DNA of 64,000 nt from the NCBI GenBank assembly GCA_963719165.1, contig CAVRAV010000001.1, forward strand, positions 124,001 to 188,000. Direction: 5' to 3'. The translations under genes and the position numbers were made by a program. This document shows, piece after piece, positions 37,823 to 45,999 of this stretch (the first letter of the stretch is position 1; each line of letters opens with the position of its first letter). Under the pieces are notes generated by a model. The model was not told where the DNA came from. It was given only the letters and a program-made list of their open reading frames with translations, and ran no database searches. The stretch is from JAOUEA01 sp963719165. Its GTDB lineage: Bacteria > Actinomycetota > UBA4738 > HRBIN12.

Positions 37823-38454
37823 CGCAGGAACACCGCCAGCGCGTTCGCCGCCGCGTGCGTGCCCGCGGGGATCGTCCACGCGCCCGAGGCGTAGCGCTGC
37901 CAGCCGAACAGCAGGCCCGCGCCCAGATCCACCGGGAAGGCGGCCACCCCGTAGAGGGGAAGGTGCAAGCCGGCGAACAGCACCGCGGTGAGCATGACGG
38001 CGGCCGCGGGGCCGGCGGGCTCCAGCAGCCCGTAGACCGCCCGGCGGAACAGGGCTTCCTCGGCGACCGCGGCCAGCAGTGAGAGCGGCAGGACCCACGC
38101 TCCGAACGGCGCTGCGGGAGGCCGTCCGGAGACGACCGCGGCGAGGCCCACCGCGCCGAGGCCGGTGGCGAGGACCATCCCCGGCCGCACGCGCACGCTG
38201 TCGCGGACCAACGGCACCGCGAGCGAGCCCACCAATATGAGCGCGTACATGACCGCCAGCAGCCGCACGCGTCCGGCGTCGGGGAGCACGGCCATGCGGG
38301 CGCGGATCAGCAGGAGCCCCATCCCCGCCGCGACCACGGCGATCCCGAAAGCGGCGCCCGCCGTCGACGCATCGGACGACCTGCTCACCACGCCGCCCGC
38401 CGGCCGGGCGGCCGTCGTGACGGAGGGGAACGGGGGCCGCGCCCGATGGCTCAC
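37819..38454 (-). CDS. CPBP family intramembrane metalloprotease
   Basis: A 211-residue membrane protein with the Abi/CAAX-protease-2 signature: E132-E133-x3-R137 (EEALFRR), His164 in AGLHLPLYG and His200-x3-Asn204 (HAAAN) are all present, so the metal site looks intact. Five or more helices are visible. Family members include bacteriocin-immunity proteins and prenyl-protein proteases, but most are uncharacterised. The GTG at 38454 overlaps the upstream gene by 4 bases; a start at residue 22 is also possible. Confidence 0.8.
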   Translation of the reverse strand: MSHRARPPFPSVTTAARPAGGVVSRSSDASTAGAAFGIAVVAAGMGLLLIRARMAVLPDAGRVRLLAVMYALILVGSLAVPLVRDSVRVRPGMVLATGLGAVGLAAVVSGRPPAAPFGAWVLPLSLLAAVAEEALFRRAVYGLLEPAGPAAAVMLTAVLFAGLHLPLYGVAAFPVDLGAGLLFGWQRYASGAWTIPAGTHAAANALAVFLR

Positions 38455-38894
38455 CCCTTCACCTCGAAGGAGGTGACCGCCACCACGTTGGGGAAGAACG
38501 GCCCGTGGTCGTTCGCGACGAACTCCACCTTGATGATGTGGTGACCCGGCGCAACGCCCGGGATCACGGTCTCGGTCTTCGCGGTCATCGTCACGAGCTG
38601 GTCGTCGAGGATCACGTGCAGGTGCCCCTGGTCGGGGCGAAGGTTGGTGCTCGTGGCCGGCACGATGGTGGCGCCTTGCAGATCCACCTTGACGTCGACC
38701 GTCGAGCCCTTCACCACGGCCCCGATCTTGGGGGCCACGATGGTCAGGATCGCGGTGCTCGAAGGACGTATCCCGGAGGTGGCGGCGGCGGTGGACGCGG
38801 GCGCGTCCGAGCCCGAGCACGCCGCGGCGAGCAGACACCAGGACAGCAACGCCGTGGCCGCGAGCAGCTTCGTCTTCCTTCTATCCGATCTCAC
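38451..38894 (-). CDS. Lipoprotein with a DHxPF domain (copy 1)
   Basis: A 147-residue lipoprotein (lipobox LLAAACSG) with one beta-sandwich domain. The pattern GHLHVILDDQLV, then GVAPGHHIIKVEFVANDHGPF and a final FEV also occurs in the 40861-41424 product, so the two are paralogous domains. His residues in GHLHV and DHGPF could bind copper, which would fit the CopC-CopD fusion between them, but this is inference. GTG start with 4-base overlap to the upstream gene. Confidence 0.75.
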   Translation of the reverse strand: MRSDRRKTKLLAATALLSWCLLAAACSGSDAPASTAAATSGIRPSSTAILTIVAPKIGAVVKGSTVDVKVDLQGATIVPATSTNLRPDQGHLHVILDDQLVTMTAKTETVIPGVAPGHHIIKVEFVANDHGPFFPNVVAVTSFEVKG

Positions 38895-40864
38895 TGGGCT
38901 CCGATCGTCTCATCGAACGAGGCTACGAGCGCCGTGCCGTCCTTGGCCGTGGCGGCGAGGTCGAAATGCCACGGGCCCGCCGTCAGGTCCACCGACGCCA
39001 CGAAGTGTCCAGGCCCGAAGCGCCTGGTGTCCAGTACCTGCGCCGCACCGCCGCTCGGGGTCGCCACGATCGTGGCGTCGGCGAGCGGCAGCTCCTTGCC
39101 GGCGTCGTCGAACGCCGTGAGGTGCAGCTGGTTCGCGCCGGGCTCCCCCGGATCGTTGTAGGCCTGGAATTGCTGTCCGTCGGGCAGGGTGATCGAGTAC
39201 ACGGTGGGCTGGCCCGACACGGGCGAGGACACGGTCACCTGTTGATCGGGCGCGCGCGTGACCAGGGTGAGGGGAACCTCCGTCGTGCGCGCGCCCCGCT
39301 GGACCTGGACCGTGACGTCCCACGCGCCGGCGAGTGAGAGGTTCGTTCCTCGCGCCGCCCAGTCGGAGCCGTCTGCGGCGAGGTCGAGCTCGCTGGGCGC
39401 GAGGTCCGGGCGGCCCGTCGCCGTGAACTGCAGCGTGACCGCGTCAGCGGGCATCGGCGCGGCCGTGTCGTAGTCCTCGACGCTCACGCGGAACAGATTG
39501 GCTCCCGGGGAGCCCGGCGTCGCCGTCAAGGCGACCCGCATCGTCGTGGCGAAGTCGGCGCCGCGCGCGGAGATGGAGCCGGTCCCGGCCGACGATGCCG
39601 GTTCGGGGGGGTTCGGGGCCAGGCTCGTGAGGAGCCCCGTCAGCACGAAGACGCCGATGGCCCCGCCGACCTCCATCGTCATGAAGCGCCTGAGTGGCCC
39701 GTCGCCCGTGGCGAGCCGGGGGATCGATCGGTACCGGTTCGTCGCGCCGAGCGCGACCAAGACCAAGACCACGCTCACCTTGATGGCGAGCGTGGTCCCG
39801 TAGGAGGTCGAGAACGTTCGCGTGAGGGCGCCGAATCCGCCGAGCTCGTTCACCGACCGTGCGAGCCCGGCCCCCACGAGGACGAGGAGTGCTCCCCCGG
39901 CCATCGTGGAGTAACGGGCCACCTCCGCGATCGGGGGCGGCTCGTGTGCGCGGCGCCGTTCGCGCAGCAGCACGAGCACGGGGACCAAGCCGCCGATCCA
40001 GACCCCCACGGCGAGGAAATGGAGCCATTGCAACGTGACCTGCACCCAGCCGCCCGTGGCTGCGTGGCCTCCTTCCGCGCGCGTGTACATCGTGACGGCG
40101 GCCGCGATCCCCGCCACGGCCAGGGCGACTCGCGAGGGATCGCGGGAGGCGTACGAGGCGCCCACGGCCGTGGCGGCGGCGCCCACGGCGAGCCAGATCA
40201 GCGGGCGTCCGGTGGGGGAGCGCAGCAGCGTCGTGAACGAGACGTCGATGGCGGCGCGCTCCGCCACGGCGAACGCCAGCGCGCCGACGAGGGCCGACGC
40301 ACCGGCGATCGGAAGCATGACCCTGCGCGCGGGCACGTGGCCTCCGAAGGCCCACAGCCCGGTGACGGCGGCGCCCAGCACGAGCGCGAGGCCTGCGTAC
40401 AGCAAGACCTTGGCGACCACGGAGAGGCCCGAGGGTCCGGGGGTCGACGGGGTCGCGGTGCCGCCGGTGACGGGCGCGGCCGCCGGCCTGCCCACCCCGA
40501 ACGCGAACGTTCCCAGCGTCACGTGTCCGTCGTCTTGCGACACCACGCGCCAGGAAACGGTGTAGGAGCCGTCGGGCAGGTGCGCCGGCAGCGTCACCAC
40601 GAGCTGACGCGGCGTCGAGCCCGACGTCACCGGCCCCGTGTCCACGCCGGCCCCGTTCTCGTCGAGGACCCCGACGGAGGACAGGGACACGTCCGGGGTC
40701 TCGGTGTACGTGATCTCGATCCTGGAAGGCGCCGCGCTGAGCTGCGCGCCGTTCGCGGGGTCGGAGGAAACGTAGCCGGCGTGCGCCGAAGCCGGGCCGG
40801 CGAGGCAGAGGACGAGGACGGCGGCCGGAGCCACGATCAGCGCGAGCGCTCGCCACCGGCTCAC
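38891..40864 (-). CDS. CopC-CopD fusion (YcnJ-like) with C-terminal extracytoplasmic domain
   Basis: Predicted copper-handling membrane protein of 657 aa. The signal peptide ends GPASA and the mature chain would start HAGYVSSDP with His28, the copper ligand of CopC. The CopC fold runs to about residue 125, then eight or so helices form a CopD domain (about 145-420) with TLQWLHFLAVGVWIGGL and its His. A C-terminal region (about 440-657) has beta-sandwich character, resembling FixH/YtkA-like domains. It may import copper or move it to cuproenzymes. Coupled to both neighbours by 4-base overlaps. Confidence 0.85.
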   Translation of the reverse strand: MSRWRALALIVAPAAVLVLCLAGPASAHAGYVSSDPANGAQLSAAPSRIEITYTETPDVSLSSVGVLDENGAGVDTGPVTSGSTPRQLVVTLPAHLPDGSYTVSWRVVSQDDGHVTLGTFAFGVGRPAAAPVTGGTATPSTPGPSGLSVVAKVLLYAGLALVLGAAVTGLWAFGGHVPARRVMLPIAGASALVGALAFAVAERAAIDVSFTTLLRSPTGRPLIWLAVGAAATAVGASYASRDPSRVALAVAGIAAAVTMYTRAEGGHAATGGWVQVTLQWLHFLAVGVWIGGLVPVLVLLRERRRAHEPPPIAEVARYSTMAGGALLVLVGAGLARSVNELGGFGALTRTFSTSYGTTLAIKVSVVLVLVALGATNRYRSIPRLATGDGPLRRFMTMEVGGAIGVFVLTGLLTSLAPNPPEPASSAGTGSISARGADFATTMRVALTATPGSPGANLFRVSVEDYDTAAPMPADAVTLQFTATGRPDLAPSELDLAADGSDWAARGTNLSLAGAWDVTVQVQRGARTTEVPLTLVTRAPDQQVTVSSPVSGQPTVYSITLPDGQQFQAYNDPGEPGANQLHLTAFDDAGKELPLADATIVATPSGGAAQVLDTRRFGPGHFVASVDLTAGPWHFDLAATAKDGTALVASFDETIGAQ

Positions 40865-41424
40865 GAGGGCACCTCGAACGTGACGGACGCGGTGACGCGC
40901 GGCTCGAAGGGCGCGTGATCGGCCGCCACGAACTCGGCCTCGAGCGTGTGGCGACCGGGGGCGAGGCCGGCGATGGAGATCTCTTGGACGAGCCCGTAGG
41001 TCATGGAAACGAGCCTCCCGTCCAGCGAGAGATGGATGTGGCCGGTATCGGGCGTGAGCGCCGTGCTCGAGGCATCGACGATGCGGCCGCCCTGCAGCGT
41101 CATCACCACGTCGAGCGTATCCCCTCGGGTCTGCTGATCGGCGACTGGTTCGGTGAACGCGATCGTCGCGGAGGAGGCCGGCCGCACGGCGGCGGGCGAG
41201 GCCGCGGGGGGGATGCCGGTCGGACCGAAGATCATGCGGGGCACCACGGCGGCGGACACGCCCAGGACGACGCCGACGCCCACGAGCGCCCAGGCCCCAC
41301 CCGTGGGCAGGCGGGGGAAGCCCCGGCCCTTGAGCCGGGACCACCCCGCCCACCCCACCCACAGGCCGGCGAAGAGCAGGACGATGGAGAGGGTCTCGTC
41401 CACACCCCCCGCGTGCGCGAGCAA
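40861..41424 (-). CDS. Membrane-anchored DHxPF domain protein (copy 2)
   Basis: A 187-residue protein with two helices (about 9-27 and 45-63) then a domain paralogous to the 38451-38894 lipoprotein: TGHIHLSLDGRLVSMTYG, GLAPGRHTLEAEFVAADHAPF and FEV at the end. A TTG start at 41424 abuts the upstream stop directly; a GTG at 41403 is a reasonable alternative. The domain's paired His motifs are conserved between copies, which suggests a ligand role, perhaps copper. Confidence 0.75.
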   Translation of the reverse strand: MLAHAGGVDETLSIVLLFAGLWVGWAGWSRLKGRGFPRLPTGGAWALVGVGVVLGVSAAVVPRMIFGPTGIPPAASPAAVRPASSATIAFTEPVADQQTRGDTLDVVMTLQGGRIVDASSTALTPDTGHIHLSLDGRLVSMTYGLVQEISIAGLAPGRHTLEAEFVAADHAPFEPRVTASVTFEVPS

Positions 41425-42084
41425 TCAGGCACGCTTCCTCGTGGCGAGCGCCCCGATCGCGGCGATGGACCCGATGGCGCCCAGGAGCACGCCGATGAGC
41501 CCGATCTTCTTGGCGGAGCTTGCCGCGTCGTCGGCAGAGGCGATCGCGGCGTTCGTGCGGGACACCTCCTGGTCGATCTTCGTCGCCAGCTCATCGTTCG
41601 AGGGGGCGTTCACCGAAGGGAACGTGGCCGAGGCGATCGGCTGGACCTCGTCGAAGGTCTTGGGGCCCGAGGTGAGGGTCTCGTCGACCTTCGTGCCTTG
41701 GTATGCGCCGGTGAAATGGAAGGTGTACTTGCCCGCCTGCGTCGGAACGAACCACGCGTGGTACTCGCCCGGGTTGCCCTCGATGGAGCCGTCTTCTTCG
41801 GCGAACGCCGGGTCGAGGGTCATCGGGTCTGTCGTTTGGTTGCCGAACGAGACCGTGACCTTGATCGACTCCCCGAGGTCCAGGACGGGCTTGTCGTTCT
41901 TGGTGAGGATGAACACGACGCTGTTCAGCTGGTCGGTGTAGGCGGGCTCGCTGCTGAACCCGGTCTCGAACACCAGGGGTCCGTCGGTGGTGGACACGTG
42001 CGCCGATGCGGCCGTCGGCGCCAGCAGGACGATGCTCGCGACGGCGAGGGCGGCGAGCGCGCGCGCCCGCGGAAGGTTCCTCAT
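41425..42084 (-). CDS. Secreted membrane-anchored protein, first gene of the CopC-CopD operon
   Basis: A 219-residue protein with a signal peptide ending TAASA and a predicted mature N-terminal His29 (HVSTTDG), as in CopC and YcnI proteins. The following beta-sandwich resembles FixH or YtkA-like extracytoplasmic domains (KVTVSFGNQTTDPMTL, GEYHAWFVPTQAGKYTFHF). A short helical stretch then ends in one C-terminal helix and an RKRA tail, so the protein is anchored outside the membrane. An AAGGAG ribosome site lies 7 bases before the ATG, marking this as the operon's first gene. Confidence 0.75.
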   Translation of the reverse strand: MRNLPRARALAALAVASIVLLAPTAASAHVSTTDGPLVFETGFSSEPAYTDQLNSVVFILTKNDKPVLDLGESIKVTVSFGNQTTDPMTLDPAFAEEDGSIEGNPGEYHAWFVPTQAGKYTFHFTGAYQGTKVDETLTSGPKTFDEVQPIASATFPSVNAPSNDELATKIDQEVSRTNAAIASADDAASSAKKIGLIGVLLGAIGSIAAIGALATRKRA

Positions 42085-42151
42085 GGGTGTGCTCCTTCGA
42101 TTCGCTTCGTGGCTCGGCTCGGGGCCGAGCCCGGACGTCCCGATCCGGGAC

Positions 42152-42730
42152 TCAGCGAAGCGCGGGAGGCCCGCGGATCCCGTCCGCGGCAGGGACGAGG
42201 CGCAGGGGCGTGTGCCGATAGCCGGCCGGGACGCAGGCGGTCCCGAGTCGGGGGAGCGGTGCGGCGGTGGCGAAAGCCCACCTGACGCGATCGACCGCGC
42301 GCAGGAGCCAGCCGATCACGGCGGCGCCGAGGGCCGCGACCGCGACCTGCGCCGCGATCCCCACCGGGAGCAGCCCGTGGTGGAGCAGCTCCGCCACTGG
42401 CGCGCCGGAGGACACCCGCTCGAGCACCTCCATGGCGACGAACGCGAGGACGCCGAACACGGCGAGCTGCGGGAACCATCCACGCGGCGCGGCACCGACG
42501 CCGCGGCGATCGGCGAGCCGCCCGAGGACGACCGAGGCGAGCCCCGCCATGGCCAGCACCAGGCCGATGTCGTTCGCGAGCCCGAGGTATCCGTGCCCGG
42601 TCCCGGCCAGGAGCGCGTCCCGCGCGTGCGGGCGCGGGCTCACGAGACGGTAGGTGAGCCAGTGGCCCAGCAGGACCCCGCCCGCGGCGATGCCCAGGAC
42701 CGCCCCGCGATGTCCGCGCTGGCCTGACAT
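42152..42730 (-). CDS. Polytopic membrane protein of unknown function (192 aa)
   Basis: Unrecognised, with about four to five membrane helices and several His residues facing the loops (GHWLTYRL, GTGHGYLG, LLHHGLLP). The helix pattern is like bacterial integral membrane proteins found beside copper genes, but I see no known motif. It runs on the same strand as, and just upstream of, the CopC-CopD operon, 67 bases away, so it is probably not part of that transcript. The -10 TACAAT is 6 bases before the ATG. Confidence 0.6.
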   Translation of the reverse strand: MSGQRGHRGAVLGIAAGGVLLGHWLTYRLVSPRPHARDALLAGTGHGYLGLANDIGLVLAMAGLASVVLGRLADRRGVGAAPRGWFPQLAVFGVLAFVAMEVLERVSSGAPVAELLHHGLLPVGIAAQVAVAALGAAVIGWLLRAVDRVRWAFATAAPLPRLGTACVPAGYRHTPLRLVPAADGIRGPPALR

Positions 42731-42736
42731 GCATGG

Positions 42737-42742
42737 ATTGTA
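42737..42742 (-). promoter_or_regulatory. Putative -10 element TACAAT (leaderless)
   Basis: Minus-strand TACAAT ends 6 bases before the ATG at 42730. Confidence 0.5.
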
Positions 42743-42780
42743 GGCTTGCCGAGGACATCTCAGGGATAGGGCGAAGGTCG

Positions 42781-43656
42781 ATGGGTCCGCAGGGCATCCG
42801 GCGTGTTGGGGTGGTGGGTTGTGGGCTCATGGGCTCGGGCATCGTTGAGGTCCTCGCGCGGGCGGGCACCGCGGTGACCTTCGTGGAGGGCTCTTCCGAA
42901 CTCGTTGAACGGGGCAACGACGCCGTCGCGCGCTCGGTGGGCCGCGCCGTCGAGCGCGGGAAGCTCGAGGCCGCCGACGCGACCGCCCTCCTCGGCCGAG
43001 TCGAGGGCGCCACCGAGCTCGCGGCACTGCGCGCGTGCGATCTGGTGATCGAAGCGGCCACCGAACGCCTCGAGGCCAAGCGAGCGATCTTCGCCACGCT
43101 CGGCGAGCTCACGCCGCCGGACACGATCCTCGCCTCCAACACGTCGTCGATCCCCATCGTCGAGCTCGCCGTCGCGAGCGGGAGACCGGATCGCGTGGTG
43201 GGCATGCACTTCTTCAACCCGCCCCCGGTCATGCGGCTGGTGGAGCTCACGCCGGCCGTGACCACGAGCCGCGAGACACTCGACGTCGTCCGGGCCTACG
43301 CCACCGACGCGCTCGCCAAGACGTGCGTCCAGGCGAAGGACGAGGCCGGATTCATCGTGAACCGGCTCTTGATCCCCTACCTGTGCGCCGCGATCGGGTT
43401 GTTCGACGAGGGCTTCGCGAGCCGCGACGACATCGACGCGGCCATGACGCTGGGGATGAATCACCCGATGGGCCCGCTGCGACTCGCCGACTTCATCGGC
43501 CTCGACACCGTTCTGCAGATCGCCGAGGTCCTGCACGCCGAGTTTCCCGAACCTCGGTACGCCCCTCCCGCGGCCCTGCGCCGGCTCGTGGCGGCCGGCT
43601 CCCTCGGGCGCAAGAGCGGGCGCGGGTTCTACGACTACGGTGAACGAGACGCGTGA
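42781..43656 (+). CDS. hbd: 3-hydroxybutyryl-CoA (3-hydroxyacyl-CoA) dehydrogenase
   Basis: NAD(P)-dependent oxidoreductase of 291 aa. The N-terminal VGVVGCGLMGSGI is the dinucleotide loop. NTSSIPI has the catalytic Ser region; GMHFFNPPPVMRLVE contains the catalytic His, with the Glu partner; and GMNHPMGPL with DFIGLDT forms the C-terminal dimer domain. Short length with no hydratase fusion fits HbdA/PaaH, reducing acetoacetyl-CoA, and would link the thiolase at 54963 to crotonyl-CoA chemistry at 50884. ATG 42781 preferred because upstream residues are not family-like; GAAGG lies 3 bases before it. Confidence 0.9.
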   Translation: MGPQGIRRVGVVGCGLMGSGIVEVLARAGTAVTFVEGSSELVERGNDAVARSVGRAVERGKLEAADATALLGRVEGATELAALRACDLVIEAATERLEAKRAIFATLGELTPPDTILASNTSSIPIVELAVASGRPDRVVGMHFFNPPPVMRLVELTPAVTTSRETLDVVRAYATDALAKTCVQAKDEAGFIVNRLLIPYLCAAIGLFDEGFASRDDIDAAMTLGMNHPMGPLRLADFIGLDTVLQIAEVLHAEFPEPRYAPPAALRRLVAAGSLGRKSGRGFYDYGERDA

Positions 43657-43665
43657 GGAGCGAAC

Positions 43666-44595
43666 CTACTTGGCGCGGGCGGCGAGCAGGCGGGCGAGGC
43701 CTGTCGCGTACCCGGCCATCTTCGCGGCGTCGGTGAACGCGAGCAGCGCGGGGACGGCCGCGATCGCGGCGGCCCGCTCCGCGCCGGGACCAAGCCGGGC
43801 CCACGAGCGGCGAACCGGCGTGCGAGAGTACGCGATCGCCCCCGCCGCTGCCAGGAGCTTGGGCCACGTCCGATCCGAGACCAGGGCGGCGGCGAGCCCT
43901 CCGTACACGGCGAATCGCAGGGCGTGACGCTGCTGGTAGAGGCCCGCCAGCGCGTCGCCGCGCGCGTAGCCGAAATACTGCGTCCACGTGGACGCGAGGT
44001 CCGGCCGCAGCGGCCAGCGAACGACGGCGTCCGGCGCGAAGCGGATGTCGAGGTGCCGTTCCCGCCAGCGGTGGTTCATCCACATGTCCTCGCCGATGTC
44101 GAGCCACTCCGGATAGCCGCCCTCCACCTCCACCGCCTCCCGGCGAAAGGCGACGGAACGCGCGCTCGGCATGAACGTCGCCGGGTCGACCTCGGAGGCC
44201 GCCAGCGGAAGGTTGAGGGCGGCCACGCACGACTGGACGAACCCGTCGGGGATGGGTTCGTAGAACCCCGCCGCGACGTCCGCGCCCGCCTCGATGGGCG
44301 CGACGACGGCGGCGAGCCACCCCGGCGCGAGCTCGCAGTCGGCGTCCGTCGCGGCGATCACGTCGTGGGCGGCGTGCGCGAGGGCCAGGTTACGCCCCGT
44401 GGAGATGTTCGCACCCGGGGCGTCGACGACGGTGACGCGGCCGTCGGCCCGCAGCCGCTCGGCCGTGCCGTCGGTGGAGCCGCCGTCGACGATCACGACC
44501 TCGTCGGGGGCGCGGGTCTGGGCCGCGAGCGACGCCAGGAACGGCTCCACGCGATCGACGCAGTTCAAGACGGTGGAGATGAGGGTGACCTTCAC
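43666..44595 (-). CDS. Family 2 glycosyltransferase with C-terminal membrane segments
   Basis: Inverting GT-A glycosyltransferase (309 aa). The N-terminal LISTVLNCVDRVEPFLASL strand, VDGGSTDGTAE and DVIAATDADCELAPGW (metal-binding DxD-like TDAD) are typical, with DIGEDMWMNHRW as the acceptor-site Glu-Asp region. The last 90 residues are hydrophobic and likely anchor it to the membrane. The donor and acceptor are unknown. The GTG overlaps the upstream GT4 gene by 4 bases, and both probably add sugars to the same envelope glycan. Confidence 0.87.
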   Translation of the reverse strand: MKVTLISTVLNCVDRVEPFLASLAAQTRAPDEVVIVDGGSTDGTAERLRADGRVTVVDAPGANISTGRNLALAHAAHDVIAATDADCELAPGWLAAVVAPIEAGADVAAGFYEPIPDGFVQSCVAALNLPLAASEVDPATFMPSARSVAFRREAVEVEGGYPEWLDIGEDMWMNHRWRERHLDIRFAPDAVVRWPLRPDLASTWTQYFGYARGDALAGLYQQRHALRFAVYGGLAAALVSDRTWPKLLAAAGAIAYSRTPVRRSWARLGPGAERAAAIAAVPALLAFTDAAKMAGYATGLARLLAARAK

Positions 44596-45710
44596 GTCCG
44601 CGCTCCGATGGCCGACCGGTAGGCCTCGAGCGTAGCGCGAGCCGTGGCCTCCCACGAATACGTCGCGGAGCGCGCGAGGCCGCGCCCGCGCAGGTCCTCG
44701 CGCAGGGAAGGGTCGGACAAGACGCGCGCGAGGGCGTCGGCCAGGCCCGCCACGTCCTCCGGATCCACGCGCAGGGCGGCGTCGCCCGAGACCTCCGCGA
44801 GCGCGGGCGTCTCGGACGTGACGACCGGGACGCCCCGTGCCATGGCCTCGAGCACGGGCAGCCCGAACCCCTCGAACGACGACGGATAGGCGAACAGGTC
44901 CGCCCCCCGGTACAGCGCGTCGAGGTCCCGGTCTCCCACGACGCCGGTCCGAACGACGACGCCGGAGCCGTTGCGTGAGAGCTCGTCGTCGAGCTCCTCG
45001 ACGCGCCAGCCGTCGGGGCCGGCGAGCACGAGCGCATGGGGGAACTCCTGCGCGATCTGGCGGTAGGCGCGGACCAACCGCACGACGTTCTTGCGGGGCT
45101 CCAGCGTGCCCACGAACAAGAGGTACGGCATCGGCACGCGCAGGCGCGCGCAGACGTCGGCGGAGGCCTCGCTCGTGGCGGGAAGGGCTGCCGCGAGCGG
45201 CGTGACATGCACCTTCGCCGGATCGGCCCCGCTCAGGTCCGCGAGATCGTCGGCGGTCGCCTTCGACGGCGCCACGATGGCGTCCGCACGTCTGATCGCC
45301 GCGCGAACCCCGGACCCGTAGAGCAGGCGCCACGCGGTCGGGAACCGGTCGGGGAAGCGGTGGTGGGCGAGGTCGTGCACGGTTACCACGAGCGCGGCCC
45401 GACGCACCGGCGGGACGCCGGCGGGGCCGGTGGCGTGGACGACGGCGAACGCGTCGAACGCGGGAGGCAGCTTCGGTCGCCCCAGAACGTTCCACTGCGG
45501 GTACAGGGTCCGGATGGGCGCGGGCACCTCCACGGCGTCGAAGCCGCGCAGCCATGCGGGATCGGGGCCGGCGTCGCGCGACCGGCAGTGCCACAGGGTG
45601 AGGTCGACGTCGCCCGAGCCGGCCAGGGCCGGCGCGAGCTCGCGCACGTACGTGCCGATCCCCCCCGGCGCCGAGGCCCACAGCTGATCGGCGCCGAACG
45701 CCACCTTCAC
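44592..45710 (-). CDS. Family 4 (GT-B) glycosyltransferase
   Basis: Retaining glycosyltransferase of 372 aa. The N-terminal domain begins VKVAFGADQLWASAPGGIGTYVRELAPAL; the C-terminal domain has LLFVGTLEPRKNVVRLV, the FAYPSSFEGFGLPVLEAMARGVPVV nucleotide-sugar loop with the conserved EGFGLPxLE, and DVAGLADAL. The GTG at 45710 is chosen because the frame upstream of it reads antisense to the carboxylase genes and has no family match. It overlaps the GT2 gene by 4 bases. The sugar is unknown, with mannose the commonest in such pairs. Confidence 0.87.
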   Translation of the reverse strand: MKVAFGADQLWASAPGGIGTYVRELAPALAGSGDVDLTLWHCRSRDAGPDPAWLRGFDAVEVPAPIRTLYPQWNVLGRPKLPPAFDAFAVVHATGPAGVPPVRRAALVVTVHDLAHHRFPDRFPTAWRLLYGSGVRAAIRRADAIVAPSKATADDLADLSGADPAKVHVTPLAAALPATSEASADVCARLRVPMPYLLFVGTLEPRKNVVRLVRAYRQIAQEFPHALVLAGPDGWRVEELDDELSRNGSGVVVRTGVVGDRDLDALYRGADLFAYPSSFEGFGLPVLEAMARGVPVVTSETPALAEVSGDAALRVDPEDVAGLADALARVLSDPSLREDLRGRGLARSATYSWEATARATLEAYRSAIGART

Positions 45711-45730
45711 CCGGTTGGCCCCCAACGGCC

Positions 45731-45991
45731 CTATCGGACGTCGCTGCGGCCCTGCACGGGCGCCACGCCCCGGCGCGAGAACGCCGCTTGCTGGCCGTGC
45801 CAGGGCTCGTGAGCGTAGCGGCGGACCTGCAAGGCCCCCAGCCCCGTGGCGTCGATCCTCCCCTGTAGGACCCACGGCATGGGCTTGGGGTTCTCCGCCA
45901 GGAAGTACCGCTCGAGCGCCATCAAGATGGCGCGCTCCTCCTCGGGCGTGAGCCCCTGCGGTAGTTCGAGCCTGCGATCCTCCTCGGCCAC
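45731..45991 (-). CDS. Acyl-CoA carboxylase epsilon-like subunit
   Basis: A small 86-residue protein right after the carboxyltransferase. The core TPEEERAILMALERYFL helix and a PWVLQGRIDATG strand recall actinobacterial acyl-CoA carboxylase epsilon (AccE/PccE), which stabilises the alpha-beta complex, although sequence similarity by eye is limited. The GTG has an AGGAGG site closely upstream and lies 8 bases after the beta-chain stop. No other function is suggested by its sequence. Confidence 0.65.
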   Translation of the reverse strand: MAEEDRRLELPQGLTPEEERAILMALERYFLAENPKPMPWVLQGRIDATGLGALQVRRYAHEPWHGQQAAFSRRGVAPVQGRSDVR

Positions 45992-45999
45992 GGGCCCTC

